From: CAVSRC01 sp963750065
Lineage (GTDB): Bacteria; Pseudomonadota; Alphaproteobacteria; Rhizobiales; Kaistiaceae
Direction: 5' to 3'
Assembly: GCA_963750065.1 (NCBI GenBank)
Contig: CAVVPK010000024.1
Location: forward strand, 1-64,000
Length of the DNA: 64,000 nt
Positions 1 to 8,325 of the stretch are shown piece by piece. The translations under genes were made by a program, and so were the position numbers. Each line of letters starts with the position of its first letter. Within the stretch, counting starts at the first letter, position 1. The notes below the pieces were generated by a model that was not told where the DNA came from, searched no databases, and was given only the letters and a program-made list of their open reading frames with translations.

Positions 1-203
1 GACAAGCTTGACCTTGATGCCGGGATTGGCGGCCTCGAAACCATCCATGATGCCGCGCAGGGCGCCGGCCGGCAATTCCGGCTCCCACCACTGAACGAAT
101 TCAATAGTGGTGTCAGCGGCGGCGACCGTCGCAGTCACCGTCGTGCCAATCGTGAAAATGGCCGCGGTCGCAGCCAACGCAGTCACAGATTTCATCAGGC
201 TCA
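1..203 (-). CDS. ABC transporter solute-binding protein, sugar type (N-terminal part, runs off the left edge)
   Basis: Only the first 67 codons lie in the window. Translation starts at the ATG complementary to 201-203, behind a purine-rich GGGAGG site. The first 30 or so residues form a signal peptide (MSLMKS, then an Ala/Thr-rich hydrophobic stretch ending VAAAD). Mature sequence begins DTTIEFVQWWEPELP and continues to a GFEAANPGIKVKLV segment, the usual opening of family 1 extracellular binding proteins for sugars and oligosaccharides. It would be a periplasmic receptor feeding an inner-membrane ABC permease whose genes lie left of the window. It is divergent from the DeoR-type regulator, which suggests that regulator controls it. 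The sugar cannot be told from this fragment. Confidence 0.75.
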
Positions 204-517
204 TTCTTCCCTCCCATGGGACATTGTGATCGTTGCGTACTTCCAAAATCCGGTGCAGCCAAACGGGTCAATCTGATCGCGCCGACCCTCAACACACTTC
301 GCCTCACCGTCAGGCGCCGCACCCTCCTGCTCATGCCGGTATTTGCCACTTTTCGTGTGCATGTCGGCAGCGCTTGGGATATAAAGCCACAAAAAGCCGC
401 AACGTCAAGCTCAATTATATGCGGCTAAACACAATCTCATGCGATATTGCGACTTGCGGCGAGAGCAGTCCGCCTGAAGTATGGTAGCGTGAATTCACCA
501 AGCGGCGGGTAGTCACC
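204..517. promoter_or_regulatory. Divergent intergenic region between sugar-binding protein and DeoR regulator genes
   Basis: A 314-bp gap between two divergent starts, visibly more AT-rich than its surroundings around 370-450. It should hold both promoters and the operator of the DeoR-family protein. I see no convincing -35/-10 pair or clean palindrome, so no binding site is assigned. Short open frames here overlap each other on both strands and show no protein-like character. Confidence 0.4.
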
Positions 518-1321
518 ATGGACAAAATGGAAAAGGAACAAAACCAAACCGACACCACTCTACCGGCGGTGCGCAGAACAGAAATACTGCGATTTATCAA
601 ACAATTAGGACAGGTATCGGTAACCGAGATGAGCGCCCGTTTCGAGGTCTCGCTCGACACAATACGGCGCGATCTCGACAACCTAACGGACCAGGGGCTG
701 ATCAGACGTACTCACGGGGGCGCCGTGCCGGTAGACAGCATGGCGTCCGCGGATTCGCCATTTGAAGAGCGAATAAACGCGCGCCAAGTTGCAAAAACAA
801 GCATCGGTCGCACCGCGGCGCGGTTGATCTCGGAAGGCGAAACGCTGATCGTCAACGGCGGCTCGACGGCTGTGGCTTTTGCGGCCAGCCTGGGAGATTT
901 GCAGCGTCTCACGATCGTGACGAACAATCTCAGCCTGCCGGCCGCCATTCCGCCCATGCCGATGACGAGCCTCTATCTGATTGGCGGCGAAATTCGCAGC
1001 GGCGCTCGCGTCACACTGGGTCCCGTCGGATTCGTCGGCGCCAGGCAGATCATTGCCGACACCGCGGTGATCGGCGTGGGCGGCATCACGGAAGATGGAA
1101 TTTCGACAAGCCGGATCGAGGAGGCGATGATGATGGCCAGCATGATTTCGGCGGCCCGCCGTACGATCGTGATCGCGGACAAGACTAAGTTGGGCCGCTT
1201 GGGCTTTGCCGTAGTGGCGCCCCTCGATCAGATCGACGTCCTAGTGACGGATGAAGAGCCGCAGGGCGAACTCAAGGTCGCGCTCGAGGCGGCAGCAGTG
1301 AGGATAGTCGAGGCGACATGA
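518..1321 (+). CDS. DeoR/GlpR family transcriptional repressor of sugar catabolism
   Basis: A 267-residue protein, the usual length for DeoR/GlpR repressors. An N-terminal winged helix-turn-helix spans about residues 22-70, with the family signature around VSLDTIRRDLDNL and the RRTHGGAV turn that follows it. The rest is the sugar-phosphate-isomerase-like sensor domain, with NGGSTAVAFA, TNNL and IADKTKLGR segments. Family members bind DNA without ligand and release it when a phosphorylated sugar binds. It diverges from the ABC binding protein and precedes two dehydrogenases, so it is probably the local regulator of sugar uptake and oxidation. ATG at 518 is the first in-frame start; ATG at 527 is an alternative, and neither has a strong ribosome site. 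Confidence 0.9.
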   Translation: MDKMEKEQNQTDTTLPAVRRTEILRFIKQLGQVSVTEMSARFEVSLDTIRRDLDNLTDQGLIRRTHGGAVPVDSMASADSPFEERINARQVAKTSIGRTAARLISEGETLIVNGGSTAVAFAASLGDLQRLTIVTNNLSLPAAIPPMPMTSLYLIGGEIRSGARVTLGPVGFVGARQIIADTAVIGVGGITEDGISTSRIEEAMMMASMISAARRTIVIADKTKLGRLGFAVVAPLDQIDVLVTDEEPQGELKVALEAAAVRIVEAT

Positions 1322-1473
1322 ACGACTTCCTTGCCTTCTTTGAACAGGTCCACGATCACCCCACAAACCTGATGTCGTTAACCAGAGCCGCACTCATGTC
1401 GCAACGTCGGAGCCGCGCCCTGGTCCAAGGAAGCAGCCAACGTTCGGCGCAAAGATTGACGCGAGGAATTTAA
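1318..1473 (+). CDS. Short unknown ORF (51 aa) translationally coupled to the DeoR gene
   Basis: An open frame whose ATG overlaps the DeoR stop as ATGA and which ends two bases before the GTG of the next gene. The first 20 residues (MNDFLAFFEQVHDHP) look protein-like; the remainder is Ser/Arg/Gln-rich and does not. It could be a small coupled protein, or the stub of a longer gene once present between the regulator and the dehydrogenase. I do not recognise it. Confidence 0.3.
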   Translation: MNDFLAFFEQVHDHPTNLMSLTRAALMSQRRSRALVQGSSQRSAQRLTRGI

Positions 1474-1475
1474 AA

Positions 1476-2615
1476 GTGACGAAGGCCAGACTGCGCGTCG
1501 GAATTGTCGGATGTGGCAGCATCTCCCTGCAGTATCTGCACAACGCGCCGTTCTTCGGCGGTGTTGATATCCGCGCCTGCGCCGATATCAACCAGACGGT
1601 GGCGGTGCAGCGCGCGAAGCAGTTCAACGTGAAGGTCATGGACGTTGATGACCTGATAGGCTCTCCCAACATCGATCTCGTGCTCAACCTAACTGTCGCA
1701 GCCGCCCATTTCGATGTTTCGATGCGGGCGATCGAGGCCGGCAAACATGTCTTCACGGAAAAGCCGCTGGCGGCGACGGTAGCCGAGGGGTCCCAATTGG
1801 TGACTCGCGCCACCGAACGCGGGCTCGTCATCGGATCCGCGCCTGATACCTTTCTCGGCCCCGCAGGCCAACTCGCGCGTCGTCTCGTCGATGCCGACAC
1901 GATTGGGCGGCCGATCGTCGGCACCGCTTTCATGCTCGGTCGTGGGATGGAGCACTGGCATCCCGACCCGGCCTTCTATTTCCAGCCCGGCGGTGGCCCG
2001 GTAATGGACATGGGGCCTTACTACCTGACCATGCTGGTCAACCTGGTCGGTCCGGTCGTCCGGGTCCAGGCCATCGCAACCAGCGGGCAAAGCGAACGCC
2101 TGCTCACGGCGGAAGGTCCCAAGAAGGGTACGACGATCAAGGTCGGCACACCGACCAGCCTCTTGTCCCTACTCGAATTTTCCTGCGGTCTGCAGCTCAC
2201 CTTTGGCGCATCGTGGGACGTCTTTCGACATTCCAACCAGCCCATCGAGCTGCACGGGACGAAGGGCTCGCTGCGTTTGCCCGACCCGGACACCTTTGGC
2301 GGCGTCGTCTCGGTGTCCGACCATGGCGCCGACTGGCAGGACATCGACACTGCCGACGGCGTGTTCGGCGCGCCGAACTGGCCCGTAGCATTGCCGGACC
2401 GCGCGAACTACCGGATGGTCGGACTCGCCGACCTCGCGGCATCGCTCTTCGAGGGACGCAGGCCGAGGGCGTCGAGTGATGTGGCGCTTCATATTCTCAA
2501 AGTCATGGAAGCCATACTGATCGCGGCAAGGACAGGCGTCGCCCAATCGATCGTGGGTGGGGCCGATCGCGCGGAGCCGCTGAACGAACAGCAAGCGCGG
2601 AAGCTGCTCGCGTGA
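1476..2615 (+). CDS. Gfo/Idh/MocA family NAD(P)-dependent oxidoreductase
   Basis: 379 residues, typical for the family. The N-terminal Rossmann fold carries the GIVGCGSIS dinucleotide-binding loop at residues 9-17, and the family signature EKPLA follows at about residue 95. The C-terminal half is the two-layer sheet domain that shapes the sugar or cyclitol site, with GGGPVMDMGPYYLTML where the conserved DxGxH-like region normally lies. Such enzymes oxidise sugars, inositols or amino sugars with NAD(P). The GTG start at 1476 is chosen because GAGGA precedes it by about ten bases and the frame then opens directly with the Rossmann strand. It probably forms an operon with the following dehydrogenase under the DeoR repressor. 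Substrate unknown. Confidence 0.88.
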   Translation: MTKARLRVGIVGCGSISLQYLHNAPFFGGVDIRACADINQTVAVQRAKQFNVKVMDVDDLIGSPNIDLVLNLTVAAAHFDVSMRAIEAGKHVFTEKPLAATVAEGSQLVTRATERGLVIGSAPDTFLGPAGQLARRLVDADTIGRPIVGTAFMLGRGMEHWHPDPAFYFQPGGGPVMDMGPYYLTMLVNLVGPVVRVQAIATSGQSERLLTAEGPKKGTTIKVGTPTSLLSLLEFSCGLQLTFGASWDVFRHSNQPIELHGTKGSLRLPDPDTFGGVVSVSDHGADWQDIDTADGVFGAPNWPVALPDRANYRMVGLADLAASLFEGRRPRASSDVALHILKVMEAILIAARTGVAQSIVGGADRAEPLNEQQARKLLA

Positions 2616-2811
2616 CCACGCTGGACGCTAGCGGACAACAATACGGCCGCAACGGCGGTGCCCTCTCTCCAACACCAGAAAACCGGACACGAGCGTGCAG
2701 CGTCGGCTCTCAGCCTGCGCTGTCGCTCAGGCAGGTCAACGTCGTTCAAGGTACGCTGACAGCCACACAACATTCACATATGCGCAACAACAACAGCATT
2801 GGGAGATCGGA

Positions 2812-3888
2812 ATGGCAGGGCCTATCAGAGTAGGTATTATCGGTTGCGGTGAAGGCACGCAGATCCTTCACCTGCCCGCGCTAATCGAGCTTCGCGCCCT
2901 CTTCGCCGTCACCGCGCTTTGCGAAGTCAGCCCGTCGGTGCTTGCCTCGGTCGGCGCGCCTTTCGCAGGCGTCCACCTCTTCCAAGACTACCGGCAGCTT
3001 ATCGAGGATTCGTCCGTCGACGCAATTCTCGTGAGTAACCCCGACGCCTATCACGCCGAGGTGGTCATTGCTGCCATCCGTGCCAGAAAGCATGTCCTTC
3101 TCGAAAAGCCGATTGCCGTGACGCTGGCTGAGGCCGACGCGATGATCGCGGCTGAATCGGATTTTGCCGTTACCGTCCAGGTCGGCTACATGCGCCGCTA
3201 TGCGCCCGCTTTCGTCGAGGCGGTCGCGCGCGCCACCGAGGTCCGCAACGACATCGTGCTCGCTCGCGTCCACGACATCATTGGCCCCAACGCGACGATC
3301 ATCGACAACACGTCGAACGTCTATCGCGCGAGCGACATCTCCGACGCTGTCGTCGCCGAGGGCCGGCAACGCCATGCCGAGCGGGTCAAGGAGGTGATCG
3401 GCCTCGACAGCGGCCCTCGCGCTGCCGCCTACTCTCTCCTCCTCAGCCTCTCCAGCCACGCCTTGTCGGCGATGCGCGAGTTGATCGGAATGCCTGAACG
3501 CGTGATTTACGCGGCCCAGCGTGACGGCGGTCGTTTCCTCTCCGCCGCTTTCGACTATGGCCATTTCATCTGTCACTTTGAGGCGGGTGTCGACCGCATA
3601 CCGCATTTTGACGCGCACCTTGAGGTCTATACACCGACCGAGATCATCCGCGTCGACTACGATACGCCATATGTCCGACACCAGCCGGCGCGGCTGACGA
3701 GGATTGGGCCTGCGACGAATGCCGGCGTGTCCGTGCAGAGCATGTTCCCGACGCGGAACAACTCGTTCGTCGCGGAGTGGCGCGCTTTCCACCGAAACGT
3801 GACGGAAAGAAGAATGCCAAAGACGACACTCAAGGACGCCCGCAACGATATGGTGCTGGCGCGCGACATGGCTGCGAAGATGGAGTAG
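2812..3888 (+). CDS. Second Gfo/Idh/MocA family oxidoreductase
   Basis: 358 residues from the ATG at 2812, preceded by GGGAG. The frame is open further upstream to 2695, but that extension is not protein-like and would move the Rossmann loop 40 residues inward. The GIIGCGEG loop lies near residues 9-16 and the signature LLEKPIA near residue 98. It is a diverged paralogue of the upstream enzyme rather than a copy, so the two may act on successive intermediates, as in inositol or rare-sugar catabolism. The C-terminal segment HFDAHLEVYTPTE is of the substrate-domain type. The gene ends the sugar locus; the next gene on this strand is about 2.8 kb away, beyond the start of the integrated island. 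Confidence 0.87.
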   Translation: MAGPIRVGIIGCGEGTQILHLPALIELRALFAVTALCEVSPSVLASVGAPFAGVHLFQDYRQLIEDSSVDAILVSNPDAYHAEVVIAAIRARKHVLLEKPIAVTLAEADAMIAAESDFAVTVQVGYMRRYAPAFVEAVARATEVRNDIVLARVHDIIGPNATIIDNTSNVYRASDISDAVVAEGRQRHAERVKEVIGLDSGPRAAAYSLLLSLSSHALSAMRELIGMPERVIYAAQRDGGRFLSAAFDYGHFICHFEAGVDRIPHFDAHLEVYTPTEIIRVDYDTPYVRHQPARLTRIGPATNAGVSVQSMFPTRNNSFVAEWRAFHRNVTERRMPKTTLKDARNDMVLARDMAAKME

Positions 3889-4511
3889 TCGCCGCCAAAC
3901 GGACGGATATCTCGATCGGATGAACGGGCTACTCACTCCACCGGGCCGGCGGCGCGCTTGATCTTCCGGATTTGGCGCATCTGCGACATCGTCGCCGGCT
4001 CATCTCACGTCGGCAAAGCGCAGGAAACCGGACGTGCCGACAACGGCGGTTCGGTCACGGAGTCCCGCAGCGGTGGCCGTTGCACGTCGGCTGTCCCCAC
4101 TGTCCCAAACCCTAGTGTCCGAAACGATGGGACACCCGGAGCAGGCCAACAAGACCCGACGATTTGGCCTCGACGCCCCTCCTTTGCTACTAGTAGTAAA
4201 AATCCCGCAGAAATCCGCCATTTTTGGCATCTCGGGATTACTACTTTTTTGCTTCTCTCCATGCGGTCAGAAGCACGCCGTAGGAGGTGTGACTCCGGGC
4301 ATGCCTCGGCCTTGGCATCGCGCCAGAACATTGAGCTTTGGCCAGCCACCCTGCCGGATGGGAATGGCCGCGCCGCAGGCGAAGTCGCGGTGCTTTTATC
4401 GCCGCCCCCGTTCAACGCAGGAGCGGCAGGGAGGCCGCAGACTCCCTAAAATGGCCCAAGCAGCCCGGTGCAGGGAGATAGGCCCCAAATACCCGGGCAA
4501 ACCCGCGGCCT
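3889..4511. other. Gene-free stretch at the presumed left edge of the integrated island
   Basis: About 620 bp without a convincing gene between the second dehydrogenase and the OLD nuclease. It contains a 7-bp inverted repeat TGTCCCA/TGGGACA (4102-4108 and 4127-4133) and a terminator-like hairpin at 4192-4250. Base composition shifts towards the lower GC seen in the OLD gene. I looked here for a copy of the 3' end of tRNA-Ser (the integrase-proximal target) and did not find one. A minus-strand frame continuing to 4396 (containing DVDRALGMVDRIFDALK) looks protein-like and may be the tail of a truncated gene. Confidence 0.4.
4192..4250 (+). terminator. Rho-independent terminator-like hairpin
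   Basis: The left arm AGTAGTAAAAATCCCG (4192-4207) pairs imperfectly with CGGGATTACTACT (4233-4245), leaving two unpaired A residues, and six T residues follow immediately. The loop of about 25 nt is long for a classical terminator. It could end the dehydrogenase transcript, or the OLD transcript read from the other side. Confidence 0.4.
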
Positions 4512-6269
4512 TCAGAGCGTCAAATATCCGATCGACCATGCCCAAAGCGCGGTCGACGTCATACGTGCGTCGGCCGAACCGCAAGACGCCACTCGGCAAA
4601 CCGATGCACCAGGGATGCCTCTTCGTCGGTTGTCCATGAGCCAACCACGGACGTCATCCATGAACGCCCATACGTCGCCGTCACCTGGTCGCACAAAACC
4701 TGCGGCGTTAGGGTCGTCTCCCATCGCCTCAAAAATGGCGCGAAGCCACGACGACTTCTCTCGCTTAACCTCCAACCCTCTGAGCCACAATTCAACTTCA
4801 CCGACCGTCACGACGAATAGGCCGTAGTCGTTGAGCTGCCTTATCAGGTTTTCAGCTGCTTCGAGAACACTCCCGGACAGCAGCATTAAGCCACCATCTC
4901 GCTTGGGGTTCTTGCCGCTCGCCTCTAGGCTAGTCCAAGTATTGGATCGTTGAGTGCCAAGGGGCTGATGTTGGCTCTCCGGTATGCCGCAAGCTTTGAG
5001 GTGGTTGGTCCAATTTGCTCCGCCCTGCTGGAGCGCATCAATGTCCAAAATACAGGCTGCCGGAATGCCAAGGCGACGAAGAGGCGCAACAATGCGATGA
5101 ACTGTGTCTTTGCCGTTCGCATTCAGAAACAAAGTATTCGATACCCCTCGCTGGCTCGCATGTTCCAGCAGTCGCTCATTCACCTCTTGATAGAAGGCAC
5201 GATCGGCATCGGCCTCGGCAACGATCACCTGATCGTAAAACAGTGCTGAAAGAACATTGGCAGAGCGCAGCAACGGATCGCGCATGATTGTCCTGAGGTC
5301 GTCCGTCGGAAGAAGGCGCGCTGTTCCAACACCGGCACTATACGTCAAACGGATGATGTTCACGCGAGCACCGGACTGAATGGTACCCATAAGGAATTGA
5401 GGGCTGTGTGTTGCCGCGAAAAGGTGTTTCCCACTCTCGGTGGCCGTTTTTGCTATTTCCTTGCCTAGTTTGAAGGCCAATGACGGGTGGAGAAACGCTT
5501 CTGGTTCATCGACAATCACAATCCGCGGATCGCCCGCGCGCAGTTGCAGCAAAATACCGGCAAACGCCTTAACGCCATCGCTCACCTGATCGATCGGCTT
5601 TGCCGCCCGCATCCAGTTCAATATCTCTTCTTCGACCGTGCGTTCCCCGACAGGAGGAGTCACACCGAACCTGATGTGCAGTTGGTCGCCCTGCGACATG
5701 TCAATCCCGAGATAAAGGCCAACAGCGTCATAGACTGTTGCGCGGAGTGCAGCCCGGCGGGGATCATCTGTAAGCAACCGAGCAAACGGTGCTTTCGGGT
5801 CTTTGAGATCGCCCCGCGACTGAGTGTTGACCAATCCAATTCGGCTCGGGCCGTCGAGGTTCAGCGTATAGAACCGCGCGTGATATTGAGCAAAGTGAGC
5901 TGATCGGTGGTCTTTGGCATTAGGATCACAGCGAGCGCCGATATAGTGAGGTATGTGAAGCTGAAGGCGTTCACCATTTACCTCAACCACCGACTGGTTC
6001 TTCGGGACATTCTCCCCAAGACGCGGCTCGACCTTGATTTTTCCGAGCTCTGCCTGGGCCTCGGCTTCCGTAATCGCTTCAAAGACAATGGTATCAAGGA
6101 TCAGGAAATTCTGCAGCCCACCGCTTTGGCAGGCGCTCAATATCTCCCTCAATACGTGGCTCTTGCCTGAATTGTTCGGGCCGACAAACACCGTCACCGC
6201 AGGGCGGTCGACGTGAACCGGCGTCTGGCCCGGCGCCGATCCGAGCTTGAGCCGCAATGCCTCAATCAT
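4512..6269 (-). CDS. OLD-family ATP-dependent endonuclease (ABC-type ATPase plus TOPRIM)
   Basis: 585 residues. The N-terminal ABC/SMC-like ATPase has Walker A GPNNSGKS at 30-37, Walker B IVIVDEPEAFLHP at 250-262 and the H-loop THS at 288-290. A TOPRIM nuclease domain follows, with the acidic VAEADADRAFY at about 350-360 and ILDID at 408-412. This is the architecture of class 1 OLD (overcoming lysogenization defect) nucleases, several of which act alone or with partners against phage. The last 40 residues after RRGIPG look like frame noise, so the natural stop may have been lost to an indel near 4,620. Base composition is poorer in GC than flanking chromosomal genes. It sits at the island end away from the integrase, the usual cargo position. 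A short gene lies directly upstream on the same strand. Confidence 0.85.
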   Translation of the reverse strand: MIEALRLKLGSAPGQTPVHVDRPAVTVFVGPNNSGKSHVLREILSACQSGGLQNFLILDTIVFEAITEAEAQAELGKIKVEPRLGENVPKNQSVVEVNGERLQLHIPHYIGARCDPNAKDHRSAHFAQYHARFYTLNLDGPSRIGLVNTQSRGDLKDPKAPFARLLTDDPRRAALRATVYDAVGLYLGIDMSQGDQLHIRFGVTPPVGERTVEEEILNWMRAAKPIDQVSDGVKAFAGILLQLRAGDPRIVIVDEPEAFLHPSLAFKLGKEIAKTATESGKHLFAATHSPQFLMGTIQSGARVNIIRLTYSAGVGTARLLPTDDLRTIMRDPLLRSANVLSALFYDQVIVAEADADRAFYQEVNERLLEHASQRGVSNTLFLNANGKDTVHRIVAPLRRLGIPAACILDIDALQQGGANWTNHLKACGIPESQHQPLGTQRSNTWTSLEASGKNPKRDGGLMLLSGSVLEAAENLIRQLNDYGLFVVTVGEVELWLRGLEVKREKSSWLRAIFEAMGDDPNAAGFVRPGDGDVWAFMDDVRGWLMDNRRRGIPGASVCRVASCGSADARMTSTALWAWSIGYLTL

Positions 6270-6381
6270 CGTTCTACCTGAGCTTTTTGACCGATCAGCC
6301 TAGAGGTGCACCGTCGCGCAGTCTTGCAAGCGCAATTGGATGAGAGACAAGCACTTTTGCGGCAAAGGGTCCAACGATCCA

Positions 6382-6585
6382 CTATTTCGGCGGCTCCCGA
6401 TGCACCATCTCCCGCGCCTTGTGACGCAGCACGATCATCGCCTTAGGGCGTGCCACTGCCGCTGACCAGAAGGCCGACATCGCGACCGACAGATCACCGA
6501 CGCGGGCGATGACCTCCAACGGGCGCGACTTGTCGAGCGTCCATTCCTCAATTGCGTAGCGCAAATCTTCCAGCGGCCGACTCAT
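6382..6585 (-). CDS. Small hypothetical protein (67 aa) upstream of the OLD nuclease
   Basis: An acidic-then-basic 67-residue protein (opens MSRPLEDLRYAIEEWTLDK) with alternating hydrophobic spacing that suggests an all-helical fold. It is co-directional with the OLD gene and ends about 110 bp before it, so the two could share a transcript. No membrane segment or known motif is visible, and the ribosome site is weak. It might be a regulator or partner of the nuclease, but this is inferred from position only. Confidence 0.5.
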   Translation of the reverse strand: MSRPLEDLRYAIEEWTLDKSRPLEVIARVGDLSVAMSAFWSAAVARPKAMIVLRHKAREMVHREPPK

Positions 6586-6658
6586 GGCGCCGATGATGGC
6601 GTAGGAATTTATTCAGGTCAAAGGTCCTTGGCGCTCGTGTGTCGTTTATAGGTGAAGA

Positions 6659-7603
6659 ATGCTAGACGTTGATGCCAAACGATGCGGAGATTTCGTCCGT
6701 ATGAACTGGCAAGCGGTGTTCGACGCGATTGGGCAGTTTTCAAAGACCGCTGCCTTCGCCACGCTGATGACCGGCGCGTTCGGAGCCTTTTTCGGCGCGC
6801 TGGGCGCACAGGTCATCACCAGCCGCTATCAGACGAAACAATCAGTTGTTGCCGAATTGAACAGCGTGCGGGCCGCGCTGATGCTCTGCTTCTCGATCTG
6901 CAACCGCTTTGTATCGCTTAAGCGTCAACTCGTTCTTCCGATGCGAAACCGATATGTGCAAGCGCGGCAGGGATACGACCAGTTCGCCGAGCAGGCGAAG
7001 GTGCACGTTGGCCCGCCCCCACTGGTGCACGAACTACCCGCAGACCTCCAGACAATTCCGCCCGTCACACTCCCGAGCGCGATCCTAGAGCGGCAACTCT
7101 TCGAGAGAATTTCGATCAGCGGGCGCGCCCTTGCCGCCGCAGTCGATCTGTTGGGGGCTTTTGATGGACTTAAGAAGACCATCGGCGACCGCAACGATTT
7201 GATAGCCGAACTGCACAAGCGATCTCCGATACCGCCGAAGGAATTGACTGAGCTCTATTTCGGCATCACGACAGCCGATGGTGTTACCGATGAGCGATTT
7301 AGCGCGACCGTAGACGGCATCTTCCGCCAGACAGACGACTGCATCTTCTTCTCGCGACTGCTAGCCGATGACTTGACCGACTATGGGCGGCGGCTGAGGC
7401 GACGCTATGCCTGGCGGTATCGACTGCACATCCCGAAGTTTGTTGTTGCCGACTGGTCAATAGCAGAGCGGCAGGGTCTCATGCCGGCCGCAACCGAATA
7501 CGCGGATTGGCTGAGAGGGTTCAAGACACGCACGACGCGGGTGGGGCGTATGTGGGCTTGGGTCAAGCTTCGCTTCTTGGCGGCAATGCCAAGGCGCCGA
7601 TGA
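6659..7603 (+). CDS. Hypothetical protein with one N-terminal membrane helix
   Basis: 314 residues from the ATG at 6659, which has GGTGAAG close upstream; an alternative start at 6701 (MNWQAVFDAIGQ) also has a GGAG. One hydrophobic Gly/Ala-rich helix (about residues 32-55, containing GAFGAFFGALGAQV) is followed by about 250 largely soluble residues with many Arg and Leu, probably helical and cytoplasmic. I recognise no domain. It is divergent from the OLD nuclease and its small partner and shares their modest GC content, so it was probably acquired with them. Membrane-anchored effectors often accompany anti-phage nucleases, but nothing in the protein itself proves such a role. Confidence 0.65.
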   Translation: MLDVDAKRCGDFVRMNWQAVFDAIGQFSKTAAFATLMTGAFGAFFGALGAQVITSRYQTKQSVVAELNSVRAALMLCFSICNRFVSLKRQLVLPMRNRYVQARQGYDQFAEQAKVHVGPPPLVHELPADLQTIPPVTLPSAILERQLFERISISGRALAAAVDLLGAFDGLKKTIGDRNDLIAELHKRSPIPPKELTELYFGITTADGVTDERFSATVDGIFRQTDDCIFFSRLLADDLTDYGRRLRRRYAWRYRLHIPKFVVADWSIAERQGLMPAATEYADWLRGFKTRTTRVGRMWAWVKLRFLAAMPRRR

Positions 7604-7850
7604 TCGCGGAACTCGAATTTTTGGGGAGACGTGTGTGTCTCTGGCGGATGGTCGGAATTGTCCATGGGGCACAGTCAACGGTGTCCTACGAACAAGATAC
7701 GAAGCGGCATGTAGCTTCAACGCATCATCACGCAGCAGTACGCAGACAGCCCCGGACAAATCTGACGCCCCTGTTGACCATCTCAACGTCTTGTTGGCCG
7801 TTGGCGAATAGTCCATATCCATCTCCAAGCAAAGCGTATGGAGCAAGACG

Positions 7851-8318
7851 ATGGCCACAGCGACTATTATCCAGATGCCGGTCCCCACCCAGAAGGAAAA
7901 GCGGCGCGCGGAGGATAAGTGGACGGCCTCGGTGATGAAGTTCGGCTACACGTCCTTGCCCAACCTGCTGTTGCGAGCTCAAGGGAGGCTGAAAATCACG
8001 CCGGTTCAGTTCAACGTGCTTGTCCAGCTGATCGAGCACTGGTGGGTCGCTGACAAGAACCCGTTCCCCGCCAAGGACACCATCGCGCGGCGGATGAACA
8101 AGAGCCCTCGCCAAGTGCAGCGCTACCTTACTGAGTTGGAGGAGGCCGGACTCATTAAGCGCATTCCGCGCTACTCAGGGAAGAAAGCGCAGATAAACAA
8201 CGCATATTCGTTTGATGGCTTGATCAAGAAGCTTCAGGCAGTCGAGCCGGAATTCAGCAAAGCCGCCGCACAGAAGAAGCTTAGGAGCAAGAAACTCGAA
8301 ACAGCGGCAGCTAGCTAA
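7851..8318 (+). CDS. Winged helix-turn-helix protein (HTH_36-like)
   Basis: 155 residues. The centre (about residues 45-105) is a winged helix-turn-helix: ITPVQFNVLVQLIEHWW, then KDTIARRMNKSPRQVQRYL as the helix-turn-helix, then EEAGLIKRI as the wing. This resembles HTH_36/replication-initiator-type domains common on plasmids and mobile elements. The C-terminal 40 residues are Lys/Ala-rich and probably disordered. ATG at 7851 is preceded by GGAG nine bases upstream. The gene ends eight bases before a tRNA-like gene on the same strand, so the two may be co-transcribed. Likely a DNA-binding regulator of the element. Confidence 0.72.
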   Translation: MATATIIQMPVPTQKEKRRAEDKWTASVMKFGYTSLPNLLLRAQGRLKITPVQFNVLVQLIEHWWVADKNPFPAKDTIARRMNKSPRQVQRYLTELEEAGLIKRIPRYSGKKAQINNAYSFDGLIKKLQAVEPEFSKAAAQKKLRSKKLETAAAS

Positions 8319-8325
8319 TTTCCAA

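Noticed and set aside
2695..2811. Upstream extension of the second Gfo/Idh/MocA gene
   Set aside because: The extension is Arg/Gln/Ala-rich, precedes the Rossmann fold unnaturally, and the ATG at 2812 has a good GGGAG site.
3889..4511. Left attachment site of the island
   Set aside because: No copy of the tRNA-Ser 3' end could be found by eye here or elsewhere to the left, so no att feature is annotated.
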